A stretch of DNA of 64,000 nt from Amblyomma americanum (Eukaryota; Arthropoda; Arachnida; Ixodida; Ixodidae): contig NW_027526713.1 in NCBI RefSeq assembly GCF_052857255.1, positions 52,724 to 116,723 on the forward strand. The letters are read 5' to 3'. The stretch's first letter is position 1. Each line of letters begins with the position of its first letter. Below, piece by piece: positions 48,652 through 62,700 of this stretch. The notes under the pieces are model-generated. The model had not been told where the DNA came from. It saw nothing but the letters and a program-made list of their open reading frames with translations, and did no database searches. Both the position numbers and the translations under genes were made by a program.

Positions 48652-50776
48652 TGATACGCGTCAAAACTTTTTCTCATAACTGCTCGAAAAGCTTGTATTC
48701 GTGCGTATTACAACGAAACAAGCTGTTTTAGACCAAAACGAGCTAGATCTGAACACATCGGTTTTACAAGTGTATGTGATACGCGTCAAAACTTTTTCTC
48801 TTACAACTGCGCGAAAAGCATGTATTCGTGCTTAATACAACGAAACAAGCTGTTTTAGACCAAAACGAGCTAGATCTGAACACATCGGTTTTACAAGTGT
48901 ATGTGATACGCGTCAAAACTTTTTCTCTTACAACTGCGCGAAAAGCATGTATTCGTGCTTAATACAACGAAACAAGCTGTTTTAGACCTAAACGAGCTAG
49001 ATCTGAACACATCGGTTTTACAAATGTCCATGTGATACGCGTCAAAACTTTTTCTCTTATAACTGCGCGAAAAGCATGTATTCGTGCTTAATACAACGAA
49101 ACAAGCTGTTTTAGACCTAAACGAGCTAGATCTGAACACATCGGTTTTACAAGTGTCCATGTGATACGCGTCAAAACTTTTTCTCATAACTGCTCGAAAA
49201 GCTTGTATTCGTGCGTATTACAACGAAACAAGCTGTTTTAGACCAAAGCGAGCTAGATCTGAACACATCGGTTTTACTAGTGTCTATGGGATACGCGTCG
49301 AAACTTTTTCTCTTATAACTGCGCGAAAAGCATGTATTCGTGCTTAATACAACGAAACAAGCTGTTTTAGACCTAAACGAGCTAGATCTGAACACATTGG
49401 TTTTACAAGTGTCCATGTGATACGCGTCAAAACTTCTAACTGCTCGAAAAGCTTGCATTCGTGCCTAATACAACAAAACAAGCTGTTTTAGACCAAAACG
49501 AGCTAGATCTGAACACATCGGTTTTACAAGTGTCCTTGTGATACGCGTCAAAACTTCTAACTGCTCGAAAAGCTTGCATTCGTGCTTAATACAACAAAAC
49601 AAGCTGTTTTAGACCTAAACGAGCTAGATCTGAACACCGGTTTTACAAGTGTCCATGTGATACGCGTCAAAACTTTTTCTCATAACTGCTCGAAAAGCTT
49701 GTATTCGTGCGTATTACAACGAAACAAGCTGTTTTAGACCAAAACGAGCTAGATCTGAACACATCGGTTTTACAAGTGTATGTGATACGCGTCAAAACTT
49801 TTTCTCTTACAACTGCGCGAAAAGCATGTATTCGTGCTTAATACAACGAAACAAGCTGTTTTAGACCAAAACGAGCTAGATCTGAACACATCGGTTTTAC
49901 AAGTGTCTATGTGATACGCGTCAAAACTTTTTCTCTTATATCTGCGCGAAAAGCATATATACAACGAAAGAAGCTGTTTTAGACCAAAACGAGCTAGATC
50001 TGAACACATCGGTTTTACAAGTGTCCATGTGATACGCGTCAAAACTTTTTCTCTTATAACTGCTCGAAAAGCTTGTATTCATGCGTAATACAACGAAAGA
50101 AGCTGTTTTAGACCAAAACGAGCTAGATCTGAACACATCGGTTTTACTAGTGTCTATGGGATACGCGTCAAATCTTTTTCTCTTATAACTGCTCGAAAAG
50201 CTTGTATTCATGCGTAATACAACGAAAGAAGCTGTTTTAGACCTAAACGAGCTAGATCTGAACACATCGGTTTTACAAATGTCCATGTGATACTCGTCAA
50301 AACTTTTTCTCTTATAACTGCGCGAAAAGCATGTATTCGTGCTTAATACACCGAAACAAGCTGTTTTAGACCTAAACGAGCTAGATCTGAACACATCGGT
50401 TTTACAAGTGTCCTTGTGATACGCGTCAAAACTTCTAACTGCTCGAAAAGCTTGCATTCGTGCTTAATACAACGAAACAAGCTGTTTTAGACCTAAACGA
50501 GCTAGATCTGAACACATCGGTTTTACAAGTGTCCATGTGATACGCGTCAAAACTTTTTCTCATAACTGCTCGAAAAGCTTGTATTCGTGCGTATTACAAC
50601 GAAACAAGCTGTTTTAGACCAAAACGAGCTAGATCTGAACACATCGGTTTTACAAATGTATGTGATACGCGTCAAAACTTTTTCTCTTACAACTGCGCGA
50701 AAAGCATGTATTCGTGCTTAATACAACGAAACAAGCTGTTTTAGACCAAAACGAGCTAGATCTGAACACATCGGTT

Positions 50777-52670
50777 TTACAAGTGTATGTGATACGCGTC
50801 AAAACTTTTTCTCTTACAACTGCGCGAAAAGCATGTATTCGTGCTTAATACAACGAAACAAGCTGTTTTAGACCTAAACGAGCTAGATCTGAACACATCG
50901 GTTTTACAAATGTCCATGTGATACGCGTCAAAACTTTTTCTCTTATAACTGCGCGAAAAGCATGTATTCGTGCTTAATACAACGAAACAAGCTGTTTTAG
51001 ACCTAAACGAGCTAGATCTGAACACATCGGTTTTACAAGTGTCCATGTGATACGCGTCAAAACTTTTTCTCATAACTGCTCGAAAAGCTTGTATTCGTGC
51101 GTATTACAACGAAACAAGCTGTTTTAGACCAAAGCGAGCTAGATCTGAACACATCGGTTTTACAAGTGTATGTGGTACGCGTCAAAACATTTTCTCTTAT
51201 AACTGCGCGAAAAGCATGTATTCGTGCTTTATACAACGAAACAAGCTGTTTTAGACCTAAACGAGCTAGATCTGAACACATCGGTTTTACAAATGTCCAT
51301 GTGATACGCGTCAAAACTTTTTCTCTTATAACTGCGCGAAAAGCATGTATTCGTGCTTAATACAACGAAACAAGCTGTTTTAGACCTAAACGAGCTAGAT
51401 CTGAACACATCGGTTTTACAAGTGTCTATGTGATACGCGTCAAAACTTTTTCTCTTATATCTGCGCGAAAAGCATATATACAACGAAACAAGCTGTTTTA
51501 GACCTAAACGAGCTAGATCTGAACACATCGGTTTTACAAATGTCCATGTGATACGCGTCAAAACTTTTTCTCTTATAACTGCGCGAAAAGCATGTATTCG
51601 TGCTTAATACAACGAAACAAGCTGTTTTAGACCTAAACGAGCTAGATCTGAACACATCGGTTTTACAAGTGTCTATGTGATACGCGTCAAAACTTTTTCT
51701 CTTATATCTGCGCGAAAAGCATATATACAACGAAACAAGCTGTTTTAGACCTAAACGAGCTAGATCTGAACACATCGGTTTTACAAGTGTCTATGTGATA
51801 CGAGTCAAAACTTTTTCTCTTATAACTGCTCGAAAAGCTTGTATTCATGCGTAATACAACGAAAGAAGCTGTTTTAGACCAAAACGAGCTAGATCTGAAC
51901 ACATCGGTTTTACAAGTGTCCATGTGATACGCGTCAAAACTTTTTCTCTTATAACTGCTCGAAAAGCTTGTATTCATGCGTAATACAACGAAAGAAGCTG
52001 TTTTAGACCAAAACGAGCTAGATCTGAACACATCGGTTTTACTAGTGTCTATGGGATACGCGTCAAATCTTTTTCTCTTATAACTGCGCGAAAAGCATGT
52101 ATTCGTGCTTAATACAACGAAACAAGCTGTTTTAGACCTAAACGAGCTAGATCTGAACACATCGGTTTTACAAGTGTCCATGTGATACGCGTCAAAACTT
52201 TCTCTCATAACTGCTCGAAAAGCTTGTATTCGTGCGTATTACAACGAAACAAGTTGTTTTAGACCAAAACGAGCTAGATCTGAACACATCGGTTTTACTA
52301 GTGTCTATGGGATACGCGTCGAAACTTTTTCTCTTATAACTGCGCGAAAAGCATGTATTCGTGCTTAATACAACGAAACAAGCTGTTTTAGACCTAAACC
52401 AGCTAGATCTGAACACATTGGTTTTACAAGTGTCCATGTGATACGCGTCAAAACTTCTAACTGCTCGAAAAGCTTGCATTCGTGCCTAATACAACAAAAC
52501 AAGCTGTTTTAGACCAAAACGAGCTAGATCTGAACACATCGGTTTTAAAAGTGTCCTTGTGATACGCGTCAAAACTTCTAACTGCTCGAAAAGCTTGCAT
52601 TCGTGCTTAATACAACGAAACAAGCTGTTTTAGACCTAAACGAGCTAGATCTGAACACATCGGTTTTACA
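50777..52670. repeat. Further copy of part of the 5.17-kb higher-order unit
   Basis: This stretch matches ~44644-46540 at a constant 6,133-bp offset, including the doubled 118-bp monomers (51.48 and 51.72 kb), the ACTAGT boundaries, GTCGAAACTTTTTC and GTGCCTAATACAACAAAAC. It differs by private point changes such as CGAGTCAAAAC near 51,802 and AACCAGCTAGATC near 52,398. It shows that the 5.17-kb unit predates or spans the LINE-bearing rearrangement. Confidence 0.82.
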
Positions 52671-54704
52671 AGTGTACATGTGATACGCGTCAAAACTTTT
52701 TCTCATAACTGCTCGAAAAGCTTGTATTCGTGCGTATTACAATGAAACAAGCTGTTTTAGACCAAAACGAGCTAGATCTGAACACGTTTTACAAGTGTAT
52801 GTGATACGCGTCAAAACTTTTTCTCTTACAACTGCGCGAAAAGCATGTCTTCGTGCTTAATACAACGAAACAAGCTGTTTTAGACCAAAACGAGCTAGAT
52901 CTGAACACATCGGTTTTACAAGTGTATGTGATACGCGTCAAAACTTTTTCTCTTACAACTGCGCGAAAAGCATGTATTCGTGCTTAATACAACGAAACAA
53001 GCTGTTTTAGACCTAAACGACCTAGATCTGAACACATCGGTTTTACAAATGTCCATGTGATAAGCGTCAAAACTTTTTCTCTTATAACTGCGCGAAAAGC
53101 ATGTATTCGTGCTTAATACAACGAAACAAGCTGTTTTAGACCTAAACGAGCTAGATCTGAACACATCGGTTTTACAAGTGTCCATGTGATACGCGTCAAA
53201 ACTTTTTCTCATAACTGCTCGAAAAGCTTGTATTCGTGCGTATTACAACGAAACAAGCTGTTTTAGACCAAAGCGAGCTAGATCTGAACACATCGGTTTT
53301 ACAAGTGTATGTGGTACGCGTCAAAACATTTTCTCTTATATCTGCGCGAAAAGCATGTATTCGTGCTTTATACAACGAAACAAGCTGTTTTAGACCTAAA
53401 CGAGCTAGATCTGAACACATCGGTTTTACAAATGTCCATGTGATACGCGTCAAAACTTTTTCTCTTATAACTGCGCGAAAAGCATGTATTCGTGCTTAAT
53501 ACAACGAAACAAGCTGTTTTAGACCTAAACGAGCTAGATCTGAACACATTGGTTTTACAAGTGTCCATGTGATACGCGTCAAAACTTCTAACTGCTCGAA
53601 AAGCTTGCATTCGTGCTTAATACAACGAAACAAGCTGTTTTAGACCAAAACGAGCCAGATCTGAACACATCGGTTTTACAAGTGTCTATGTGATACGCGT
53701 CAAAACTTTTTCTCTTATAACTGCGCGAAAAGCATGTATTCGTGCTTAATACAACGAAACAAGCCGTTTTAGACCTAAACGAGCTAGATCTGAACACATC
53801 GGTTTTACAAGTGTCCATGTGATACGCGTCAAAACTTTTTCTCATAACTGCTCGAAAAGCTTGTATTCGTGCGTATTACAACGAAACAAGCTGTTTTAGA
53901 CCAAAGCGAGCTAGATCTGAACACATCGGTTTTACAAGTGTATGTGGTACGCGTCAAAACATTTTCTCTTATAACTGCGCGAAAAGCATGTATTCGTGCT
54001 TAATACAACGAAACAAGCTGTTTTAGACCTAAACGAGCTAGATCTGAACACATCGGTTTTACAAATGTCCATGTGATACGCGTCAAAACTTTTTCTCTTA
54101 TAACTGCGCGAAAAGCATGTATTCGTGCTTAATACAACGAAACAAGCTGTTTTAGACCTAAACGAGCTAGATCTGAACACATCGGTTTTACAAGTGTCTG
54201 TGTGATACGCGTCAAAACTTTTTCTCTTATAACTGCGCGAAAAGCAAGTATTCGTGCTTAATACAACGAAACAAGCTGTTTTAGACCTAAACGAGCTAGA
54301 TCTGAACACATCGGTTTTACAAGTGTCTATGTGATACGCGTCAAAACTTTTTTCTTATAACTGCTCGAAAAGCTTGTATTCATGCGTAATACAACGAAAG
54401 AAGCTGTTTTAGACCAAAACCAGCTAGATCTGAACACATCGGTTTTACTAGTGTCTATGGGATACGCGTCAAAACTTTTTCTCTTATAACTGCGCGAAAA
54501 GCATGTATTCGTGCTTAATACAACGAAACAAGTTGTTTTAGACCTAAACGAGCTAGATCTGAACACATCGGTTTTACAAGTGTCCATGTGATACGCGTCA
54601 AAACTTCTAACTGCTCGAAAAGCTTGCATTCGTGCTTAATACAACGAAACAAGCTGTTTTAGACCAAAACGAGCTAGATCTGAACACATCGGTTTTACAA
54701 GTGT

Positions 54705-56726
54705 CTATGTGATACGCGTCAAAACTTTTTCTCTTATAACGAAACAAGCTGTTTTAGACCTAAACGAGCTAGATCTGAACACATCGGTTTTACAAGTGTC
54801 CATGTGATACGCGTCAAAACTTTTCTCATAAATGCTCGAAAAGCTTGTATTCGTGCATATTACAACGAAACAAGCTGTTTTAGACCAAAACGAGCTAGAT
54901 CTGAACACATCGGTTTTACAAGTGTATGTGATACGCGTCAAAACTTTTTCTCTTATAACTGCGCGAAAAGCATGTATTCGTGCTTAATACAACGAAACAA
55001 GCTGTTTTAGACCTAAACGAGCTAGATCTGAACACATAGGTTTTACAAGTGTCTATGTGATACGCGTCAAAACTTTTTCTCTTATAACAGCGCGAAAAGC
55101 ATGTATTCGTGCTTAATACAACGAAACAAGTTGTTTTAGACCAAAACGAGCTAGATCTGAACACATCGGTTTTACAAGGGTCTATGTGATACGCGTCAAA
55201 ACTTTTTCTCTTATAACTGCTCGAAAAGCTTGTATTCATGCGTAATACAACGAAAGAAGCTGTTTTAGACCTAAACGAGCTAGATCTGAACACATCGGTT
55301 TTACAAATGTCCATGTGATACTCGTCAAAACTTTTTCTCTTATAACTGCGCGAAAAGCATGTATTCGTGCTTAATACACCGAAACAAGCTGTTTTAGACC
55401 TAAACGAGCTAGATCTGAACACATCGATTTTACAAGTGTCCATGTGATACGCGTCAAAACTTCTAACTGCTCGAAAAGCTTGCATTCGTGCTTAATACAA
55501 CGAAACAAGCTGTTTTAGACCTAAACGAGCTAGATCTGAACACATCGGTTTTACAAGTGTCCATGTGATACGCGTCAAAACTTTTTCTCATAACTGCTCG
55601 AAAAGCTTGTATTCGTGCGTATTACAACGAAACAAGCTGTTTTAGACCAAAACGAGCTAGATCTGAACACATCGGTTTTACTAGTGTCTATGGGATACGC
55701 GTCAAAACTTTTTCTCTTATAACTGCGCGAAAAGCATGTATTCGTGCTTAATACAACGAAACAAGTTGTTTTAGACCTAAACGAGCTAGATCTGAACACA
55801 TCGGTTTTACAAGTGTCTATGTGATACGCGTCAAAACTTTTTCTCTTATAACGAAACAAGCTGTTTTAGACCTAAACGAGCTAGATCTGAACACATCAGT
55901 TTTACAAGTGTCCATGTGATACGCGTCAAAACTTTTCTCATAAATGCTCGAAAAGCTTGTATTCGTGCATATTACAACGAAACAAGCTGTTTTAGACCAA
56001 AACGAGCTAGATCTGAACACATCGGTTTTACAAGTGTATGTGATACGCGTCAAAACTTTTTCTCTTATAACTGCGCGAAAAGCATGTATTCGTGCTTAAT
56101 ACAACGAAACAAGCTGTTTTAGACCTAAACGAGCTAGATCTGAACACATAGGTTTTACAAGTGTCTATGTGATACGCGTCAAAACTTTTTCTCTTATAAC
56201 AGCGCGAAAAGCATGTATTCGTGCTTAATACAACGAAACAAGCTGTTTTAGACCTAAACGAGCTAGATCTGAACACATCGATTTTACAAATGTCCATGTG
56301 ATACGCGTCAAAACTTTTTCTCTTATAACTGCGCGAAAAGCATGTATTCGTGCGTATTACAACGAAACAAGTTGTTTTAGACCAAAACGAGCTAGATCTG
56401 AACACATCGGTTTTACAAGGGTCTATGTGATACGCGTCAAAACTTTTTCTCTTATAACTGCTCGAAAAGCTTGTATTCATGCGTAATACAACGAAAGAAG
56501 CTGTTTTAGACCTAAACGAGCTAGATCTGAACACATCGGTTTTACAAATGTCCATGTGATACTCGTCAAAACTTTTTCTCTTATAACTGCGCGAAAAGCA
56601 TGTATTCGTGCTTAATACACCGAAACAAGCTGTTTTAGACCTAAACGAGCTAGATCTGAACACATCGATTTTACAAGTGTCCATGTGATACGCGTCAAAA
56701 CTTCTAACTGCTCGAAAAGCTTGCAT
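54705..56726. repeat. 1,112-bp tandem duplication of satellite
   Basis: Landmarks between ~54.70 and ~55.13 kb recur 1,112 bp downstream. These include the 95-bp monomer junctions (54740/55852), a GTCAAAACTTTTCTCATAAATG monomer, GTGCATATTAC and CACATAGG. Beyond ~55.13 kb the second copy contains one extra monomer-length segment, so the offset becomes 1,241 bp at the right end. The added monomer is an A/B3 hybrid near 56,335-56,360. Confidence 0.8.
54711..54805 (+). repeat. Exemplar 95-bp monomer (type A, 34-bp deletion)
   Basis: This monomer runs CTCTTATAAC directly into GAAACAAGCTG, losing 34 bp between the AAC of TATAAC and the AAC of ACAAC, which is consistent with slippage or recombination at a 3-bp microhomology. 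Ten copies are present, with junctions at 14278, 17414, 18393, 21529, 24666, 27931, 32341, 54740, 55852 and 58749. Their regular spacing in the 14-32 kb region exposes the higher-order repeat there. Confidence 0.92.
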
Positions 56727-59700
56727 TCGTGCTTAATACAACGAAACAAGCTGTTTTAGACCTAAACGAGCTAGATCTGAACACATCGGTTTTACAAGTG
56801 TCCATGTGATACGCGTCAAAACTTTTTCTCATAACTGCTCGAAAAGCTTGTATTCGTGCGTATTACAACGAAACAAGCTGTTTTAGACCAAAACGAGCTA
56901 GATCTGAACACATCGGTTTTACAAGTGTATGTGATACGCGTCAAAACTTTTTCTCTTACAACTGCGCGAAAAGCATGTATTCGTGCTTAATACAACGAAA
57001 CAAGCTGTTTTAGACCAAAACGAGCTAGATCTGAACACATCGGTTTTTCAAGTGTATGTGATACGCGTCAAAACTTTTTCTCTTACAACTGCGCGAAAAG
57101 CATGTATTCTTGCTTAATACAACGAAACAAGCTGTTTTAGACCTAAACGAGCTAGATCTGAACACATCGGTTTTACAAATGTCCATGTGATACGCATCAA
57201 AACTTTTTCTCTTATAACTGCGCGAAAAGCATGTATTCGTGCTTAATACAACGAAACAAGCTGTTTTAGACCTAAACGAGCTAGATCTGAACACATCGGT
57301 TTTACAAGTGTCCATGTGATACGCGTCAAAACTTTTTCTCATAACTGCTCGAAAAGCTTGTATTCGTGCGTATTACAACGAAACAAGCTGTTTTAGACCA
57401 AAGCGAGCTAGATCTGAACACATCGGTTTTACAAGTGTATGTGGTACGCGTCAAAACATTTTCTCTTATAACTGCGCGAAAAGCATGTATTCGCGCTTAA
57501 TACAACGAAACAAGCTGTTTTAGACCTAAACGAGCTAGATCTGAACACATCGGTTTTACAAATGTCCATGTGATACGCGTCAAAACTTTTTCTCTTATAA
57601 CTGCGCGAAAAGCATGTATTCGTGCCTAATACAACGAAACAAGCTGTTTTAGACCTAAACGAGCTAGATCTGAACACATTGGTTTTACAAGTGTCCATGT
57701 GATACGCGTCAAAACTTCTAACTGCTCGAAAAGCTTGCATTCGTGCTTAATACAACGAAACAAGCTGTTTTAGACCAAAACAAGCCAGATCTGAACACAT
57801 CGGTTTTACAAGTGTCTATGTGATACGCGTCAAAACTTTTTCTCTTATAACTGCGCGAAAAGCATGTATTCGTGCTTAATACAACGAAACAAGCCGTTTT
57901 AGACCTAAACGAGCTAGAGCTGAACACATTGGTTTTACAAGTGTCCATGTGATACGCGTCAAAACTTTTTCTCATAACTGCTCGAAAAGCTTGTATTCGT
58001 GCGTATTACAACGAAACAAGCTGTTTTAGACCAAAGCGAGCTAGATCTGAACACATCGGTTTTACAAGTGTATGTGGTACGCGTCAAAACATTTTCTCTT
58101 ATAACTGCGCGAAAAGCATGTATTCGTGCTTAATACAACGAAACAAGCTGTTTTAGACCTAAACGAGCTAGATCTGAACACATCGGTTTTACAAATGTCC
58201 ATGTGATACGCGTCAAAACTTTTTCTCTTATAACTGCGCGAAAAGCATGTAGTCGTGCTTAATACAACGAAACAAGCTGTTTTAGACCTAAACGAGCTAG
58301 ATCTGAACACATCGGTTTTACAAGTGTCTATGTGATACGCGTCAAAACTTTTTCTCTTATAACTGCGCGAAAAGCATGTATTCGTGCTTAATACAACGAA
58401 ACAAGCTGTTTTAGACCTAAACGAGCTAGATCTGAACACATCGGTTTTACAAATGTCCATGTGATACGCGTCAAATCTTTTTCTCTTATAACTGCGCGAA
58501 AAGCACGTATTCGTGTTTAATACAACGAAACAAGCTGTTTTAGACCTAAACGAGCTAGATCTGAACACATCGGTTTTACAAGTGTCTATGTGATACGCGT
58601 CAAAACTTTTTTCTTATAACTGCTCGAAAAGCTTGTATTCATGCGTAATACAACGAAAGAAGCTGTTTTAGACCAAAACGAGCTAGATCTGAACACATCG
58701 GTTTTACTAGTGTCTATGTGATACGCGTCAAAACTTTTTCTCTTATAACGAAACAAGCTGTTTTAGACCTAAACGAGCTAGATCTGAACACATCGGTTTT
58801 ACAAGTGTCCATGTGATACGCGTCAAAACTTTTTCTCATAAATGCTCGAAAAGCTTGTATTCGTGCGTATTACAACGAAACAAGCTGTTTTAGACCAGAA
58901 CGAGCTAGATCTGAACACATCGGTTTTACAAGTGTATGTGATACGCGTCAAAACTTTTTCTCTTATAACTGCGCGAAAAGCATGTATTCGTGCTTAATAC
59001 AACGAAACAAGCTGTTTTAGACCTAAACAAGCTAGATCTGAACACATCGGTTTTACAAGTGTCTATGTGATACGCGTCAAAACTTTTTCTCTTATAACTG
59101 CGCGAAAAGCATGTATTCGTGCTTAATACAATGAAACAAGCTGTTTTAGACCTAAACGAGCTAGATCTGAACACATCGATTTTACAAATGTCCATGTGAT
59201 ACGCGTCAAAACTTTTTCTCTTATAACTGCGCGAAAAGCATGTATTCGTGCTTAATACAACGAAACAAGCTGTTTTGGACCTAAACGAGCTAGATCTGAA
59301 CACATTGGTTTTACAAGTGTCCATGTGATACGCGTCAAAACTTTTTCTCTTATAACTGCGCGAAAAGCATGTATTCGTGCTTAATACAACGAAACAAGCC
59401 GTTTTAGACCTAAACGAGCTAGATCTGAACACATCGGTTTTACAAGTGTCCATGTGATACGCGTCAAAACTTTTTCTCATAACTGCTCGAAAAGCTTGTA
59501 TTCGTGCGTATTACAACGAAACAAGCTGTTTTAGACCAAAGCGAGCTAGATCTGAACACATCGGTTTTACAAGTGTATGTGGTACGCGTCAAAACATTTT
59601 CTCTTATAACTGCGCGAAAAGCATGTATTCGTGCTTAATACAACGAAACAAGCTGTTTTAGACCTAAACGAGCTAGATCTGAACACATCGGTTTTACAAA

Positions 59701-62700
59701 TGTCCATGTGATACGCGTCAAAACTTTTTCTCTTATAACTGCGCGAAAAGCATGTATTCGTGCTTAATACAACGAAACAAGCTGTTTTAGACCTAAACGA
59801 GCTAGATCTGAACACATCGGTTTTACAAGTGTCTATGTGATACGCGTCAAAACTTTTTCTCTTATAACTGCGCGAAAAGCATGTATTCGTGCTTAATACA
59901 ACGAAACAAGCTGTTTTAGACCTAAACGAGCTAGATCTGAACACATCGGTTTTACAAGTGTATGTGGTACGCGTCAAAACATTTTCTCTTATAACTGCGC
60001 GAAAAGCATTATTCGTGCTTAATACAACGAAACAAGCTGTTTTAGACCTAAACGAGCTAGATCTGAACACATCGGTTTTACAAATGTCCATGTGATACGC
60101 GTCAAAACTTTTTCTCTTATAACTGCGCGAAAAGCATGTATTCGTGCTTAATACAACGAAACAAGCTGTTTTAGACCTAAACGAGCTAGATCTGAACACA
60201 TCGGTTTTACAAATGTCTATGTGATACGCGTCAAAACTTTTTCTCTTATAACTGCGCGAAAAGCATGTATTCGTGCTTAATACAACGAAACAAGCTGTTT
60301 TAGACCTAAACGAGCTAGATCTGAACACATCGGTTTTACAAATGTCCATGTGATACGCGTCAAAACTTTTTCTCTTATAACTGCGCGAAAAGCACGTATT
60401 CGTGTTTAATACAACGAAACAAGCTGTTTTAGACCTAAACGAGCTAGATCTGAACACATCGGTTTTACAAGTGTCTATGTGATACGCGTCAAAACTTTTT
60501 TTCTTATAACTGCTCGAAAAGCTTGTATTCATGCGTAATACAACGAAAGAAGTTGTTTTAGACCTAAACGAGCTAGATCTGAACACTTCGGTTTTACAAG
60601 TGTCTATGTGATACGCGTCAAAACTTTTTCTCTTATAACTGCGCGAAAAGCATGTATTCGTGCTTAATACAACGAAACAAGCTGTTTTAGACCTAAACGA
60701 GCTAGATCTGAACACATCGGTTTTACAAGTGTCCATGTGATACGCGTCAAAACTTTTTCTCATAAATGCTCGAAAAGCTTGTATTCGTGCGTATTACAAC
60801 GAAACAAGCTGTTTTAGACCAAAACGAGCTAGATCTGAACACATCGGTTTTACAAGTGTATGTGATACGCGTCAAAACGTTTTCTCTTATAACTGCGCGA
60901 AAAGCATGTATTCGTGCTTAATACAACGAAACAAGCTGTTTTAGACCTAAACGAGCTAGATCTGAATACATCGGTTTTACAAATGTCCATGTGATACGCG
61001 TCAAAACTTTTTCTGTTATAACTGCGCGAAAAGCATGTATTCGTGCTTAATACAACGAAACAAGCTGTTTTAAACCTAAACGAGCTAGATCTGAACACAT
61101 CGGTTTTACAAGTGTCTATGTGATACGCGTCAAAACTTTTTCTCTTATAACTGCGCGAAAAGCATGTATTCGTGCTTAATACAACGAAACAAGCTGTTTT
61201 AGACCTAATCGAGCTAGATCTGAACACATCGGTTTTACAAGTGTCTATGTGATACGCGTCAAAACTTTTTCTCTTATAACTGCTCGAAAAGCTTGTATTC
61301 ATGCATAATACAACGAAAGAAGCTGTTTTAGACCAAAACGAGCTAGATCTGAACACATCGGTTTTACTAGTGTCTATGGGATACGCGTCAAATCTTTTTC
61401 TCTTATAACTGCGCGAAAAGCATGTATTCGTGCTTAATACAACGAAACAAGCTGTTTTAGACCTAAACGAGCTAGATCTGAACACATCGGTTTTACAAGT
61501 GTCCATGTGATACGCGTCAAAACTTTCTCTTATAACTGCGCGAAAAGCATGTATTCGTGCTTAATACAACGAATCAAGCTGTTTTAGACCTAAACGAGCT
61601 AGATCTAAACACATCGGTTTTACAAGTGTCCATGTGATACGCGTCAAAACTTTTTCTCTTATAACTGCTCGAAAAGCTTGTATTCATGCGTAATACAACG
61701 AAAGAAGCTGTTTTAGACCTAAACGAGCTAGATCTGAACACATCGGTTTTACAAATGTCCATGTGATACTCGTCAAAACTTTTTCTCTTATAACTGCGCG
61801 AAAAGCATGTATTCGTGCTTAATACACCGAAACAAGCTGTTTTAGACCTAAACGAGCTAGAACTGAACACATCGGTTTTACAAGTGTCCATGTGATACGC
61901 GTCAAAACTTCTAACTGCTCGAAAAGCTTGCATTCGTGCTTAATACAACGAAACAAGCTGTTTTAGACCTAAACGAGCTAGATCTGAACACATCGGTTTT
62001 ACAAGTGTCCATGTGATACGCGTCAAAACTTTTCTCATAACTGCTCGAAAAGCTTGTATTCGTGCGTATTACAACGAAACAAGCTGTTTTAGACCAAAAC
62101 GAGCTAGATCTGAACACATCGGTTTTACAAGTGTCCATGTGATACGCGTCAAAACTTTTTCTCATAAATGCTCGAAAAGCTTGTATTCGTGCTTAATACA
62201 ACAAAACAAGCTGTTTTAGACCTAAACGAGCTAGATCTGAACACATCGGTTTTACAAGTGTCCATGTGATACGCGTCAATACTTTCTCTCATAACTGCTC
62301 GAAAAGCTTGTATTCGTGAGTTGTTTTAGACCAAAACGAGCTAGATCTGAACACATCGGTTTTACAAGGGTCTATGTGATACGCGTCAAAACTTTTTCTC
62401 TTATAACTGCTCGAAAAGCTTGTATTCATGCGTAATACAACGAAAGAAGCTGTTTTAGACCTAAACGAGCTAGATCTGAACACATCGGTTTTACAAATGT
62501 CCATGTGATACTCGTCAAAACTTTTTCTCTTATAACTGCGCGAAAAGCATGTATTCGTGCTTAATACACCGAAACAAGCTGTTTTAGACCTAAACGAGCT
62601 AGATCTGAACACATCGGTTTTACAAGTGTCCTTGTGATACGCGTCAAAACTTCTAACTGCTCGAAAAGCTTGCATTCGTGCTTAATACAACGAAACAAGC

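Larger units (their letters stand above)
47093..48912. repeat. LINE-bearing segmental duplication, copy 1
   Basis: The interval contains ~555 bp of satellite, the complete LINE fragment and ~260 bp of following satellite. It matches 62182-64000 at an offset of 15,089 bp left of a one-base indel and 15,088 bp right of it. The left edge is inside a monomer: copy 1 has GCGCGAAAAGCATG, copy 2 has GCTCGAAAAGCTTG, and identity begins immediately after. A private variant shared by both is GTATTCGTGAGTTGTTTTAG, a monomer with an internal deletion. Confidence 0.92.
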
